Below are positions 22,317 through 32,862 of a stretch of DNA of 64,000 bases, one piece after another; the stretch's first letter is position 1; the number at the start of each line of letters is the position of its first letter. The notes under the pieces are model-generated. The model ran no database searches. It was not told where the DNA came from and worked only from the letters and a program-made list of their open reading frames with translations. The stretch is taken from NCBI GenBank assembly GCA_035772405.1, contig JAYKKM010000144.1, forward strand, positions 964,501 through 1,028,500. Direction: 5' to 3'. This DNA comes from Chrysogorgia sp. JL179-B06 (taxonomy: Eukaryota > Cnidaria > Anthozoa > Scleralcyonacea > Chrysogorgiidae). Both the position numbers and the translations under genes were made by a program.

Positions 22317-22392
22317 GGCTCTGGCTCAATATAATGATTAGAGCGTCTTATCACGGTAATCAGAAGGTTACTGGTTCGATTCCCATCAGGGA
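22317..22392 (+). tRNA. tRNA-like sequence (pseudogene or SINE head)
   Basis: The A-box-like GGCTCAATATAATGATTAGAGC and B box GGTTCGATTCC are well spaced, and the D stem GCTC/GAGC pairs. The anticodon and T stems have mismatches and the acceptor ends do not pair well. It is probably a tRNA-derived repeat rather than a working tRNA. Its GCGTCT to ATCAGAAGGTTAC segment resembles SINE family 2 at 43.5 kb. Confidence 0.4.
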
Positions 22393-23132
22393 TTTTATAT
22401 GAACTTGAATGGTTGTTAAAAATATATGATGTTATAGAAATAAAGACTAATATTTAAGCTGAGCTCATGCTGTGTATTAAAGTCAGTGGCGGCGGAAATG
22501 AAAATTGAGTAGGTGTTTTAATTTTAAAGAATTTCCCGTGGGCGATTAATTAAATCGTCGTCAATGACATAAGACAAGCATCTAGCAAAGTGCCAAAATG
22601 CATCCGAATGAATCCAGTAATTTCGCTTACCTTTTTCTCTTAGGTTACTTAATATTATAATGTTACAGTATTTTTAAACAAAATGGTATGACATTTTTCT
22701 CATTTATATTTAATTATTATATATATTTTCAACCATATATAAAAAATATAGATTTGCCTGTGAAATCGAACTTGCAATTGACAATTTTCTGAAAGAAGAA
22801 AAGGCAGTTACTAGCTAGTGAATGGAGTTACTATATAGTGAAACTATTGCTGCACTCGAGGATCATTATTATTGAGGTAATGTACATACGTAACAAAAAT
22901 ATTTATAAAAGCTCTAATACCATTGTCATCGATGCGCGATTATGTCTTTTTATCTTCGAAAAATATTCCTCAACGTATAGGCAGATTAAAACAGATCACC
23001 TGCAGAAAGGCGTACTCGGAGATCATGGGTACGAGATTTTGTCCTACCATTTTATGATGTCAAAACTCACTATATTATTAATAATTATTAGGATATATTG
23101 ATATTAAGTCTAAGAAATGGAATTGAAATCAC
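22393..23132. other. No gene recognised
   Basis: AT-rich intron sequence. Confidence 0.5.
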
Positions 23133-23305
23133 TGTCCACGTGCTGGAGTTTTGAGTTAGCACGACTTGAAACAGAACGTTGAGGCGGCACGCCTTGCGAG
23201 TGGAGAAATTTCAATTTCATGATGAAGTTTGTTGCTGTGCTGGAGTTTTGAGTTGGCACGACTTGAAACAGAACGTTGAGGTGGCACGCCTTGCGAAAGT
23301 GACAA
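23133..23305. repeat. Two direct repeats of about 65 bases
   Basis: GTGCTGGAGTTTTGAGTT to GGCACGCCTTGCGA occurs at 23140-23200 and 23235-23300 with few differences, separated by ATTTCAATTTCATGATGAAG. The outer flanks also hold a weak inverted relation (GAAGTTTG and CAAACTTC). Confidence 0.75.
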
Positions 23306-23410
23306 ACTTCATTACATCTAGTTAGGACTTTTTAGAAAATATATCATGTCATATAATATTTAAAACCAGTAACACGTGCATGTGGTCATGTAGGCAATTA
23401 GTTTCTAACA

Positions 23411-23622
<212 letters not shown>

Positions 23623-23751
23623 TATGGATTGTGTTGCATCTTCGCGATCCATTTTATTTTATTTTATAAACGCTCTACCTCTAATGGTATCGAGCACTCT
23701 TGAACCATCCGCTAGCTTTGTAACATTCATACATGTTACAAATCTGTTTTA

Positions 23752-23852
<101 letters not shown>

Positions 23853-23902
23853 AAAGGAATGTTTACAAGTTAAATCAAACAGCGAAACAAGCCACGGAAA
23901 AC

Positions 23903-24217
23903 ATGGCAACTTCATGCTCTCAGACTGGTAAATTGAAATCGAGACCTAACTCAAAAATTGAAAAGTCATTGCAGAAAAAGCTAGACGACTGCAACGTTTC
24001 AGAGAAGTTTATGTATGTCCCATGCTTATGTCTCAATACGTATGTCTCTAGACATTGTCCGAACTCTTTCGAACCTCTGTATTATACGGATCTCCTTGCA
24101 TCGATATATACAAGTTTTTACATAAAATCTGTATGTTTCCTTATGTTTTATATAGTACATGAAACGACGTGTGCAGTACAAGTGAACAAGTCATGTCGAG
24201 GGAGAAAAGTTATGTAA
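23903..24217 (+). CDS. Hypothetical ORF, possibly a first exon
   Basis: A 104-codon frame from a good ATG (AAACATGG). The first 36 residues ([20 protein letters not shown] and on to NVSEKF) are polar and look coding. After a possible donor (TTTAT/GTATGT at about 24011) the rest looks like translated intron. I do not recognise it. It could be a host first exon on the plus strand or chance. Confidence 0.25.
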   Translation: MATSCSQTGKLKSRPNSKIEKSLQKKLDDCNVSEKFMYVPCLCLNTYVSRHCPNSFEPLYYTDLLASIYTSFYIKSVCFLMFYIVHETTCAVQVNKSCRGRKVM

Positions 24218-24504
24218 CGTCTCAAAGTGCGCGTTGGACTCAGCCCTGTTTACGTTACACTCTGCGTACTATCGGTGTTTAATATTAGCTATCCAACAAA
24301 ACTGAAGGACACGTTTATTTTTATAGATTCGGTTTATTCAGAAAGGCAGCTGTAAAAAGGATTTGGCAGCAAAAATTTGTTTCTGTTTCACATATTCATG
24401 AATAATACATGATATATTTTGTATATTATTTGGATTAATTTGGTACATTATTTTATAAAATTTAATATTCCGAAATGGCGGCCAATTTAATATTTTTTGA
24501 GATG

Positions 24505-24725
24505 CATGGAGTAAATTTTATCCCTATAATTACCACCTTGTTTGGAGTAACTTTTACTCCTTAAATCTTTACCCCTTTGTAAGGGGTAAAAACTACAACA
24601 ATTTGAGAGGGGTAAATGTTACCCCCTCTCAAAATTTACCCTTCAAAACTGGGGTGTTTGTGCGACAAACATTTACCCCCACTTTTCAGAGTAATTTTTA
24701 CTCCCTAAAAATTACAGTGTATTTA
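24505..24725. repeat. Palindromic-unit array C
   Basis: Units such as GGAGTAACTTTTACTCC, GGGGTAAAAACTAC and AGGGGTAAATGTTACCCCCT are near-palindromic. The right end is CTAAAAATTACAGTGTA. It uses the same vocabulary as array B. Confidence 0.7.
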
Positions 24726-25104
24726 AAATTAATTTACTTGATCACAATTGTTTTTGCCACAATTCGGCAAACCTATGGACAAACGCACATCCTTCTTTAA
24801 ATATAGGCTTTCTAAGGAGATCAAAATAGCGATTTACAAAGACGCTTTTCGAAATGTTCGCAAACCAAAGAAACAAACATCCGGTGTGACCGTGTGAGCA
24901 TTGCCATAGTGATGTTGACCGTCAACGAACGTGCACGCAGCTGTATGTATGAGTGTAGAACCGATCATTCGTTAATAAAAATTAAGTGATTTCTGATGAA
25001 GAAAAAAACGCGAGAGTCAGCGACGCATGCGGAGGCATTCTACGACAGACGGTTTCCCTTTCTAGATTACGATATTAAAACACATGGTACTGGTTTTAGC
25101 AGCG

Positions 25105-25270
25105 TTCGAACATTCTATTCAGCCGTTCGAACGGTTCTAGGCAGTCGTTTGAACGGCGTTTAGCAGCGTTCGAACGCTTAACGAACGCCGTTTGAACGGC
25201 GTCCGAACGCCGTTCGAATGCGTTTGAACGGAACGGCGTTCGAATGCGTTTGAACGGCGTTTTCAAGGCG
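25105..25270. repeat. GTTCGAACGGCG palindromic minisatellite
   Basis: Irregular array of about 12-18-base units made of GTTCGAACG, GCCGTTCGAA and GTTTGAACGGCG. It ends about 50 bases left of the triplicated block. The minus-strand frame through it is a repeat artefact. Confidence 0.75.
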
Positions 25271-25549
25271 TTCGCAAAAACGATAAGATAAGTTTTCCCA
25301 TGGAGGGTCACTGTTTTAAATCCAATAATAGTTCGCCTGAATACAAAACTTGAATATATCCTCTGTTTCAGCGCCGAGTAACATAACAATCTGAGTTAAA
25401 TTTCTCAAAGATTATCTTGTCGCAGGCTGGCGATAGCTAGTTTTCCGAGGTTGACCGCAAGGCATCATGGGACAGTCACCTCAATTATTGAGGTACATGT
25501 CCCACGATGCACAAAGCGCAAAATTACACACTTTCTCCGGGCTCATCTT

Positions 25550-26335
25550 GTCATGATAAAAAAAACAATTTCCCCTTGGTTAACTTCTTGAAAATAAGGA
25601 ACAACTCTTAATATTATTTCAATCATAATGAATGTGCCAATCAAAGACACAATTTCACTCTTTAAATACCCGTTTGATTCAAAATGTTTTCAAATATTTA
25701 ATTCATTAAAATTATTACATAAATTCCAACAACAATCTACAAAAACAAGCGTTTGCAACATATCTTTATCAAAACCTATCTCATCTATTAATGTTACAAT
25801 ATAATTTTCATTACTTGTACCATAAACCACATTAAGTACCGATAATACATTTTCATCTTTAATAAGAATTAAATAAATCCCTTGTCATCATAATTTTCTC
25901 GTAATTGATAATTCACTAATCTTAATCTTGAATCCTTACATTTAGCATACAATTTTTTTTTTGAATAACAGGGAATATTATTTAAACTATCAAAACAATT
26001 GATAGTAGAAATTAACGAGGGTCTTCTCGGAATTCGCTATCGATAAATACTACATGTTCACCTATTAACTGATCATAAAACATCATATTAATAATACGAC
26101 TATCTAATAAAAAACTATAAAATCTTTTTCCACCATGCCTTTTCCGAAAACAAGAATGTTCATTTTTATCTTCTACAGATATGGTGAAGTATTTATAATC
26201 ATAAACAGCACAAGGAACGTGCCAGCGATATTGTCTCCATTCCAAAAAATAAAACGTGGAATCTCGCGTTTTTTCAATCTCAAACAATTCACAGGGTAAG
26301 TCTTGTAGATCAGGATAAATAATATCATCAAACTA
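25550..26335 (-). pseudogene. Virus-like gene A, copy 1, broken
   Basis: The clear open part is 26012-26287: FEIEKTRDSTFYFLEWRQY, HVPCAVYDYKYF, NEHSCFRKRHGGKRFYSF, ending at TAA 26012. Coding-like sequence continues downstream in two other frames (about 25870-26010 and 25640-25870), rich in Lys, Asn, Tyr and Cys. At least two frameshifts thus break one longer gene. The upstream end also runs into a stop near 26340. I recognise no family. It diverges from the plus-strand gene B across the 1.9-kb AT-rich spacer. Confidence 0.5.
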
Positions 26336-26399
26336 TCAGCTAACAGCCATCTCTTAACGTCTGTAACACAATTTTGATAAATACGCTCTCAATCTACTG

Positions 26400-26670
26400 C
26401 AACGTTTTTTTTATTTTTATTACATTTCCTCACTGGATGAAAGTAGTCATATATATTATTATTATTATTCATGTGAAAGAGATTGGCACTAGCTCTTAAC
26501 CAAACAGATTGCAGTAAGTATTTGAATTGACCAATCAGAGAAGAGTTGATACTCTTGGTTTCGGGGGGTGTCCTAAAAAGTCTCCAACGGTGAGGTAGTT
26601 AATAATTCAAATAATACTTATTGGGCAATCTGATGGTTGTTGAACCAATGCAAATCCCTTACACATGAAG
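26400..26670. promoter_or_regulatory. CCAAT-containing spacer, unit 1
   Basis: Upstream of gene A lie GACCAATCAG (about 26528), TTATTGGGCAATC (about 26625) and GAACCAATGC (about 26641), a small cluster of CCAAT-type motifs in both orientations, plus an (ATT)n run near 26453-26468. The same sequence recurs in units 2 and 3. A promoter role is inference. Confidence 0.3.
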
Positions 26671-26789
26671 ATGCAGGGTTGTTGTTGTCTTTTTTGTCGC
26701 GAAGGAAACATGGTCGCCACTCTTTCTTCCTTTCTTGTTCAAAGTTTTTAAGATGGTGGAAAAATAATTTTTTGATAAAAAAATTGTGT

Positions 26790-27065
26790 TATAAAGGTTG
26801 ATGAAATATTTTGAAAAAATATAGATGTGTGAATTGTATTTTATAAAAAAAAATGATTTGAGATTTGTAAAAAAGTATTTTCAAAAAAAAACCGAAATAA
26901 ATGGTGGTGAAATATTTTGAAAATAGAAATGTTGAATTGTATTTTATAAAAAAAAATGATTTGTAAAAATTATTTTCAAAAAATAAAATAAATGAAAGCG
27001 AGAGCGACGGAGATGTTATCACGACGAGCAGAGGTGTAATGAGGTGTATGTAGTTATTCCGGAAG
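26790..27065. repeat. AT-rich direct repeats inside unit 1
   Basis: TGAAATATTTTGAAAA, GAATTGTATTTTATAAAAAA and AATGATTTG occur twice within 26790-26980. The following stretch (AAATAAATGAAAGCGAGAGC to TTATTCCGGAAGTAAAA) is repeated, diverged, at about 27780-27900 in the same orientation. Such internal direct repeats could be control regions. They recur in each unit. Confidence 0.5.
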
Positions 27066-27164
27066 TAAAAAGGGTATTATGTTTTGTAAAAGGTTTTTTG
27101 AAAGAAAAAAAGGCGTTTCTGATATTTTTTTTATTTACAGGGAGGGAATTGTCCTAGTGTGTGG

Positions 27165-27195
27165 AATTGGGAAGAATAAACCACTCTTCCCAATT
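27165..27195. other. Perfect hairpin, 11-bp stem, 9-nt loop, unit 1
   Basis: AATTGGGAAGA and its exact complement enclose ATAAACCAC. A T-run and ATTTACAG/GG, a good splice acceptor, lie about 25 bases upstream. The size resembles rolling-circle origin hairpins of small circular DNA replicons, but the loop is not the usual TAGTATTAC type. A transcription-stop or RNA role is also possible. Confidence 0.5.
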
Positions 27196-27359
27196 TTATT
27201 ACTAGAGGTTGTTATGTGTTTATATATTTTAAATATGTTTTTATTTAAAATATATATTTATACAAAATATACACTTTAATATAGAGGTAGATCCAATAAC
27301 GCTATGTATAAGGCACTGTCGATATATTGTTGTGTGCTTTTGTATATATTTTTGTCTTC

Positions 27360-27640
27360 AAAAATAAAATAAAAATAAAAAAAAAAAAAAAAAAATTACT
27401 CCTGTGAAACTGTGTTACTTTAGCTAGCTCTTTCACCACAAGCTAACATCCAAAAAGCCCTGATGTACAAGAAGCAACCGATCGATCTGGCGGTGAGCTA
27501 AATGTCTCTATGGACTAGTCCCACCTGACATCAACCACTTTTAAGACCAGACAATAAAGTCGAAACCAGTCGCGATTTACAAGAGTACTGTGGGTTGAAT
27601 GCGCACCAATGCTGGTTAGTAATAAATACTACAGCTCATT
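27360..27640. other. Poly(A) stretch followed by GC-richer segment, unit 1
   Basis: An A-rich run (27360-27396) ends abruptly. The next 240 bases (ACTCCTGTGAAACTGTG onward) have clearly higher GC and a different word use from the rest of the unit. It may be foreign sequence captured before the triplication. It is present in all three units (about 32035-32305 and 36700-36975), with A-run length differing between copies. Confidence 0.5.
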
Positions 27641-27969
27641 AATTGGAGGGTTCAAGCGCTTCGCACTTTTTGAGAGTACGACTTTCAAGCGAGCATACAC
27701 AGTAGGAGTAAAAAAAAAAAAGTATTTATTTTTAAAATATATAAAAAAGTAAAAATGATTGTTTAAAAAAAAATATGTAAAGTTACTTGCAAAAAGTATT
27801 TTATAAAAAATAAATAAAGAAGAGAGAGCAAGAGAGAGAGATGTGTCCCGAATGAACACCAGAAGCGAAGTGAGGTGTGTGTGGTTATTTCGGAAGTAAA
27901 ATATAATTTTTGTTTTTAATTTTATAAATCAAAAAATAAAACCGGAAGTCAATTGGATTGAGATATGTA

Positions 27970-28195
27970 TATATATAAGAAGAGATCGACAAGGGTTTTA
28001 AAGTGTAGAATGTTTAATTAAAGACTGTGAATAGCAATAGAAGTCGTGTAAATATTCAATGGTAAGAGTATGAATTTGTATGATTTTTAGTATTTATTAA
28101 GCTTTTTATGTGCTTATTTGTGAGTATTTTTCAAGTTTTTCTGAAGAATTATGAATATTATTTGTAATGGTTAGTAATTTTATTTGATTTTTTAG
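27970..28195 (+). promoter_or_regulatory. TATA box, leader exon and intron of gene B, unit 1
   Basis: TATATATAAG is at 27970-27979. About 82 bases later CAATG/GTAAGAG makes a strong donor (28062), and TTTGATTTTTTAG (to 28195) a strong acceptor placed directly before the ATG of gene B. The 134-base intron thus separates leader and coding sequence. Copies: TATA 32637 and intron 32729-32862; TATA 37308 and intron 37400-37533. Confidence 0.55.
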
Positions 28196-29416
28196 ATGGA
28201 AAATCAAGTTGATGCTGCGGCAAGAAAAAATTATTTTAAATTTACAAATAGACGACGACCAATTTTGGAAAGACAATTGAAAAAAAGAAAAGTGGAAGAA
28301 AAAAACATTTCTTTTTTATGTATTTTAAAAGTTGTCACGTATTTTCGACGCTTTAGAAATCTACAGATTGGTTTTATCTATTGGATGTTTGGACTTTTGA
28401 ATTACTATTGTGGTGAAATTATTGGTTGTTTACAGCTTGAAAAGGATGTGTTTGCAAAATTTTACACTGGATTTTATTTTTTACGGTTAAACGATCGAGA
28501 AGTTAAAGACATGAAACTTTATAAATGTTGAACCGTTCAAGGAGGAGAATCAAAATACATTGTTCCATATATTGACAATCGTGAAAAATATATTTTACAT
28601 AGATATTCAGACCCTCACGAGTTAATATTATCAAAGAACCCTTATTTATTATCTTCATTATTTAGTTTAGATAATATCTACTTAGATAGTTTATATAATA
28701 GTGTAACAAGGCCCCAATATTTTCATGATGATAATTATCATTTTATGTCCCCTATTGTTTCACCTTCGGGATGGGAAGAAAATTAATATTTCAGATGCTT
28801 TATAAAATAGGTAGAGACGATGAGTTCCCCATTTTAATCGATCTTGCGCTTTATTTTTTAACTGTAGCACCTTTTTTTATTAGCATGTCTAGCCCATAAT
28901 TCTGAATCTTTTAGATATAATATATTTTGCATAGCAGCATATTTTATTTTTTATTGTCCAAAACATAATCCTCAGGGTAGAATTGAAAATAATAATTTAA
29001 CCGATATTGATCTTAATCGCATCATACGTAATTTTAATTGTGCTTATAGTCATTGTAATCAGCATTGTAATTATAAAAATTGTAAGCAAAAATCCCCTTT
29101 TTTGTCTAACCGCGTAAATGATTATATTTTCAATAGCCAAATTTTGAGATGTGAACATTTTTTCGATATACTAGCTTCTACAACGCAAATAATTCATTCA
29201 TTCCCTGTAACTATAGATATACCTGATGAATCTGGAATAAAATATGGGGTGGAATTATTAGATTATAATTTATTAACACCATATTTTATAATAATACTTG
29301 AAGAAAGCAATATAGAATATGTAGAAGCTTATCTGATGGCCTATTTACAAACATATAATTATATTTTTAATTTTAGAGATTTTAATATTAAATTACATGG
29401 TGTTGTGAAATTATAG
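28196..29416 (+). pseudogene. Virus-like gene B, copy 1, broken
   Basis: The frame opens MENQVDAAARKNYFKFTNRR, with a basic run RRPILERQLKKRKVEEK resembling a nuclear-localisation signal. A hydrophobic-aromatic segment follows, then an in-frame TGA at 28529-28531 and coding-like sequence in the same frame to a TAA at about 28783. A shift leads into the last part, and one extra T in a T-run near 28870 breaks the frame again, so only 29102-29416 is open (start MSNRVNDY). The last part is homologous to the frame at 860-1513. I do not recognise the family. Full length would have been around 400 residues. Confidence 0.55.
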
Positions 29417-29502
29417 TAAATAACATTTTAATAAAATTGTAAAAATAAAAAAATAAGGAAATGTAATTAAAGGGATTGTTTTTTCTAATAAAAAATGTTT
29501 TT

Positions 29503-29796
29503 TTAAGTTTTAAAATCTGTAATTGTTAATCTTGTCCAATGTTGAATTACTTCAATTTCTTTTTCCCCAACATGTTTTCCATCAAAAAAATAATGAATTA
29601 ATGAATAAAAAGCAATGATATGTCCTGTTTCATGACGTTGCATTTGTTTATAAATCAATTCCATTTGTTGGCTATTGATTTGTAAAATAATGTTTTTCAA
29701 CATATTCTGTTGATTTGTAATACATTCTTCTATTAACGGTTTCAATCTTTTGTATTTAATATTGTTTCTCGCAAGTTCTTCGAGAACGATATCCAT
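29503..29796 (-). CDS. Virus-like gene C, copy 1
   Basis: An intact 97-codon frame from the ATG at 29796 (MDIVLEELARNNIKYK) to the stop at 29503. It is predicted to be mostly helical, with long polar helices (IEECITNQQNMLKNIILQIN) and an HETGH motif in the middle. HETGH looks like HExxH metal-site spacing only superficially, since the last H follows G. It is convergent to gene B, with tails about 90 bases apart. Function unknown. Confidence 0.5.
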   Translation of the reverse strand: MDIVLEELARNNIKYKRLKPLIEECITNQQNMLKNIILQINSQQMELIYKQMQRHETGHIIAFYSLIHYFFDGKHVGEKEIEVIQHWTRLTITDFKT

Positions 29797-29976
29797 TTTT
29801 TTGAAAAAAGTAAAAACAAATTTCACACACATTTATATACAACCCGTTTATTTCTTTACATTAATTTTTTTTCATTCTTTGTTTTTAAATACTCTCGTTA
29901 CGTGCTTTTTCTATTTTCTTAAATGTTTTCCGATAGTTTCTTTCTAATAATCTAATTCCTACTCTATTACTTTTAT

Positions 29977-29986
29977 CCAATAATAA
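29977..29986. other. Unit 1/2 junction filler
   Basis: Ten bases, CCAATAATAA, sit between the block's right end (TTTTAT) and left start (TCCAATAATAG). They look templated from that start, as in microhomology-mediated end joining. Confidence 0.8.
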
Positions 29987-30215
29987 TCCAATAATAGTTC
30001 GCCTGAATACAAAACTTGAATATATCCTCTGTTTCAGCGCCGAGTAACATAACAATCTGAGTTAAATTTCTCAAAGATTATCTTGTCGCAGGCTGGCGAT
30101 AGCTAGTTTTCCGAGGTTGACCGCAAGGCATCATGGGACAGTCACCTCAATTATTGAGGTACATGTCCCACGATGCACAAAGCGCAAAATTACACACTTT
30201 CTCCGGGCTCATCTT

Positions 30216-31001
30216 GTCATGATAAAAAAAACAATTTCCCCTTGGTTAACTTCTTGAAAATAAGGAACAACTCTTAATATTATTTCAATCATAATGAATG
30301 TGCCAATCAAAGACACAATTTCACTCTTTAAATACCCGTTTGATTCAAAATGTTTTCAAATATTTAATTCATTAAAATTATTACATAAATTCCAACAACA
30401 ATCTACAAAAACAAGCGTTTGCAACATATCTTTATCAAAACCTATCTCATCTATTAATGTTACAATATAATTTTCATTACTTGTACCATAAACCACATTA
30501 AGTACCGATAATACATTTTCATCTTTAATAAGAATTAAATAAATCCCTTGTCATCATAATTTTCTCGTAATTGATAATTCACTAATCTTAATCTTGAATC
30601 CTTACATTTAGCATACAATTTTTTTTTTGAATAACAGGGAATATTATTTAAACTATCAAAACAATTGATAGTAGAAATTAACGAGGGTCTTCTCGGAATT
30701 CGCTATCGATAAATACTACATGTTCACCTATTAACTGATCATAAAACATCATATTAATAATACGACTATCTAATAAAAAACTATAAAATCTTTTTCCACC
30801 ATGCCTTTTCCGAAAACAAGAATGTTCATTTTTATCTTCTACAGATATGGTGAAGTATTTATAATCATAAACAGCACAAGGAACGTGCCAGCGATATTGT
30901 CTCCATTCCAAAAAATAAAACGTGGAATCTCGCGTTTTTTCAATCTCAAACAATTCACAGGGTAAGTCTTGTAGATCAGGATAAATAATATCATCAAACT
31001 A
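30216..31001 (-). pseudogene. Virus-like gene A, copy 2, broken
   Basis: Same sequence and same breaks as copy 1. The clear open part is 30678-30953, with an identical translation. Confidence 0.5.
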
Positions 31002-31831
31002 TCAGCTAACAGCCATCTCTTAACGTCTGTAACACAATTTTGATAAATACGCTCTCAATCTACTGCAACGTTTTTTTTATTTTTATTACATTTCCTCACT
31101 GGATGAAAGTAGTCATATATATTATTATTATTATTGATGTGAAAGAGATTGGCACTAGCTCTTAACCAAACAGATTGCAGTAAGTATTTGAATTGACCAA
31201 TCAGAGAAGAGTTGATACTCTTGGTTTCGGGGGGTGTCCTAAAAAGTCTCCAACGGTGAGGTAGTTAATAATTCAAATAATACTTATTGGGCAATCTGAT
31301 GGTTGTTGAACCAATGCAAATCCCTTACACATGAAGATGCAGGGTTGTTGTTGTCTTTTTTGTCGCGAAGGAAACATGGTCGCCACTCTTTCTTCCTTTC
31401 TTGTTCAAAGTTTTTAAGATGGTGGAAAAATAATTTTTTGATAAAAAAATTGTGTTATAAAGGTTGATGAAATATTTTGAAAAAATATAGATGTGTGAAT
31501 TGTATTTTATAAAAAAAAATGATTTGAGATTTGTAAAAAAGTATTTTCAAAAAAAAAACCGAAATAAATGGTGGTGAAATATTTTGAAAATAGAAATGTT
31601 GAATTGTATTTTATAAAAAAAAATGATTTGTAAAAATTATTTTCAAAAAATAAAATAAATGAAAGCGAGAGCGACGGAGATGTTATCACGACGAGCAGAG
31701 GTGTAATGAGGTGTATGTAGTTATTCCGGAAGTAAAAAGGGTATTATGTTTTGTAAAAGGTTTTTTGAAAGAAAAAAAGGCGTTTCTGATATTTTTTTTA
31801 TTTACAGGGAGGGAATTGTCCTAGTGTGTGG

Positions 31832-31862
31832 AATTGGGAAGAATAAACCACTCTTCCCAATT
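31832..31862. other. Hairpin, unit 2
   Basis: Identical to the hairpin at 27165-27195. Confidence 0.5.
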
Positions 31863-32636
31863 TTATTACTAGAGGTTGTTATGTGTTTATATATTTTAAA
31901 TATGTTTTTATTTAAAATATATATTTATACAAAATATACACTTTAATATAGAGGTAGATCCAATAACGCTATGTATAAGGCACTGTCGATATATTGTTGT
32001 GTGCTTTTGTATATATTTTTGTCTTCAAAAATAAAAAAAAATAAAAAAAAAATAAAAAAAAATTACTCCTGTGAAACTGTGTTACTTTAGCTAGCTCTTT
32101 CACCACAAGCTAACATCCAAAAAGCCCTGATGTACAAGAAGCAACCGATCGATCTGGCGGTGAGCTAAATGTCTCTATGGACTAGTCCCACCTGACATCA
32201 ACCACTTTTAAGACCAGACAATAAAGTCGAAACCAGTCGCGATTTACAAGAGTACTGTGGGTTGAATGCGCACCAATGCTGGTTAGTAATAAATACTACA
32301 GCTCATTAATTGGAGGGTTCAAGCGCTTCGCACTTTTTGAGAGTACGACTTTCAAGCGAGCATACACAGTAGGAGTAAAAAAAAAAAAGTATTTATTTTT
32401 AAAATATATAAAAAAGTAAAAATGATTGTTTAAAAAAAAATATGTAAAGTTACTTGCAAAAAGTATTTTATAAAAAATAAATAAAGAAGAGAGAGCAAGA
32501 GAGAGAGATGTGTCCCGAATGAACACCAGAAGCGAAGTGAGGTGTGTGTGGTTATTTCGGAAGTAAAATATAATTTTTGTTTTTAATTTTATAAATCAAA
32601 AAATAAAACCGGAAGTCAATTGGATTGAGATATGTA

Positions 32637-32862
32637 TATATATAAGAAGAGATCGACAAGGGTTTTAAAGTGTAGAATGTTTAATTAAAGACTGTGAATA
32701 GCAATAGAAGTCGTGTAAATATTCAATGGTAAGAGTATGAATTTGTATGATTTTTAGTATTTATTAAGCTTTTTATGTGCTTATTTGTGAGTATTTTTCA
32801 AGTTTTTCTGAAGAATTATGAATATTATTTGTAATGGTTAGTAATTTTATTTGATTTTTTAG
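32637..32862 (+). promoter_or_regulatory. TATA box, leader and intron of gene B, unit 2
   Basis: Same TATATATAAG, donor and acceptor as in unit 1. Confidence 0.55.

Noticed and set aside
25096..25389. Minus-strand frame of 97 codons with RSNAFERRSD-like words
   Set aside because: It is translation of the GTTCGAACGGCG palindromic array joined by chance to the start of the triplicated block.
26789..27022. Minus-strand Phe/Leu-rich frames in the AT-rich spacer (also 27629-27859 and the copies in units 2 and 3)
   Set aside because: They are translations of poly(A/T) repeats lying antisense within the control region; no conservation between the internal repeat copies.
28529..28531. TGA as selenocysteine or programmed readthrough in gene B
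   Set aside because: No evident SECIS-like hairpin was identified and further stops and shifts follow, so ordinary decay is simpler; not excluded.
29503..29796. HETGH in gene C as a zinc metalloprotease HExxH site
   Set aside because: The motif is in a short helical protein without supporting protease regions; spacing alone is common by chance.
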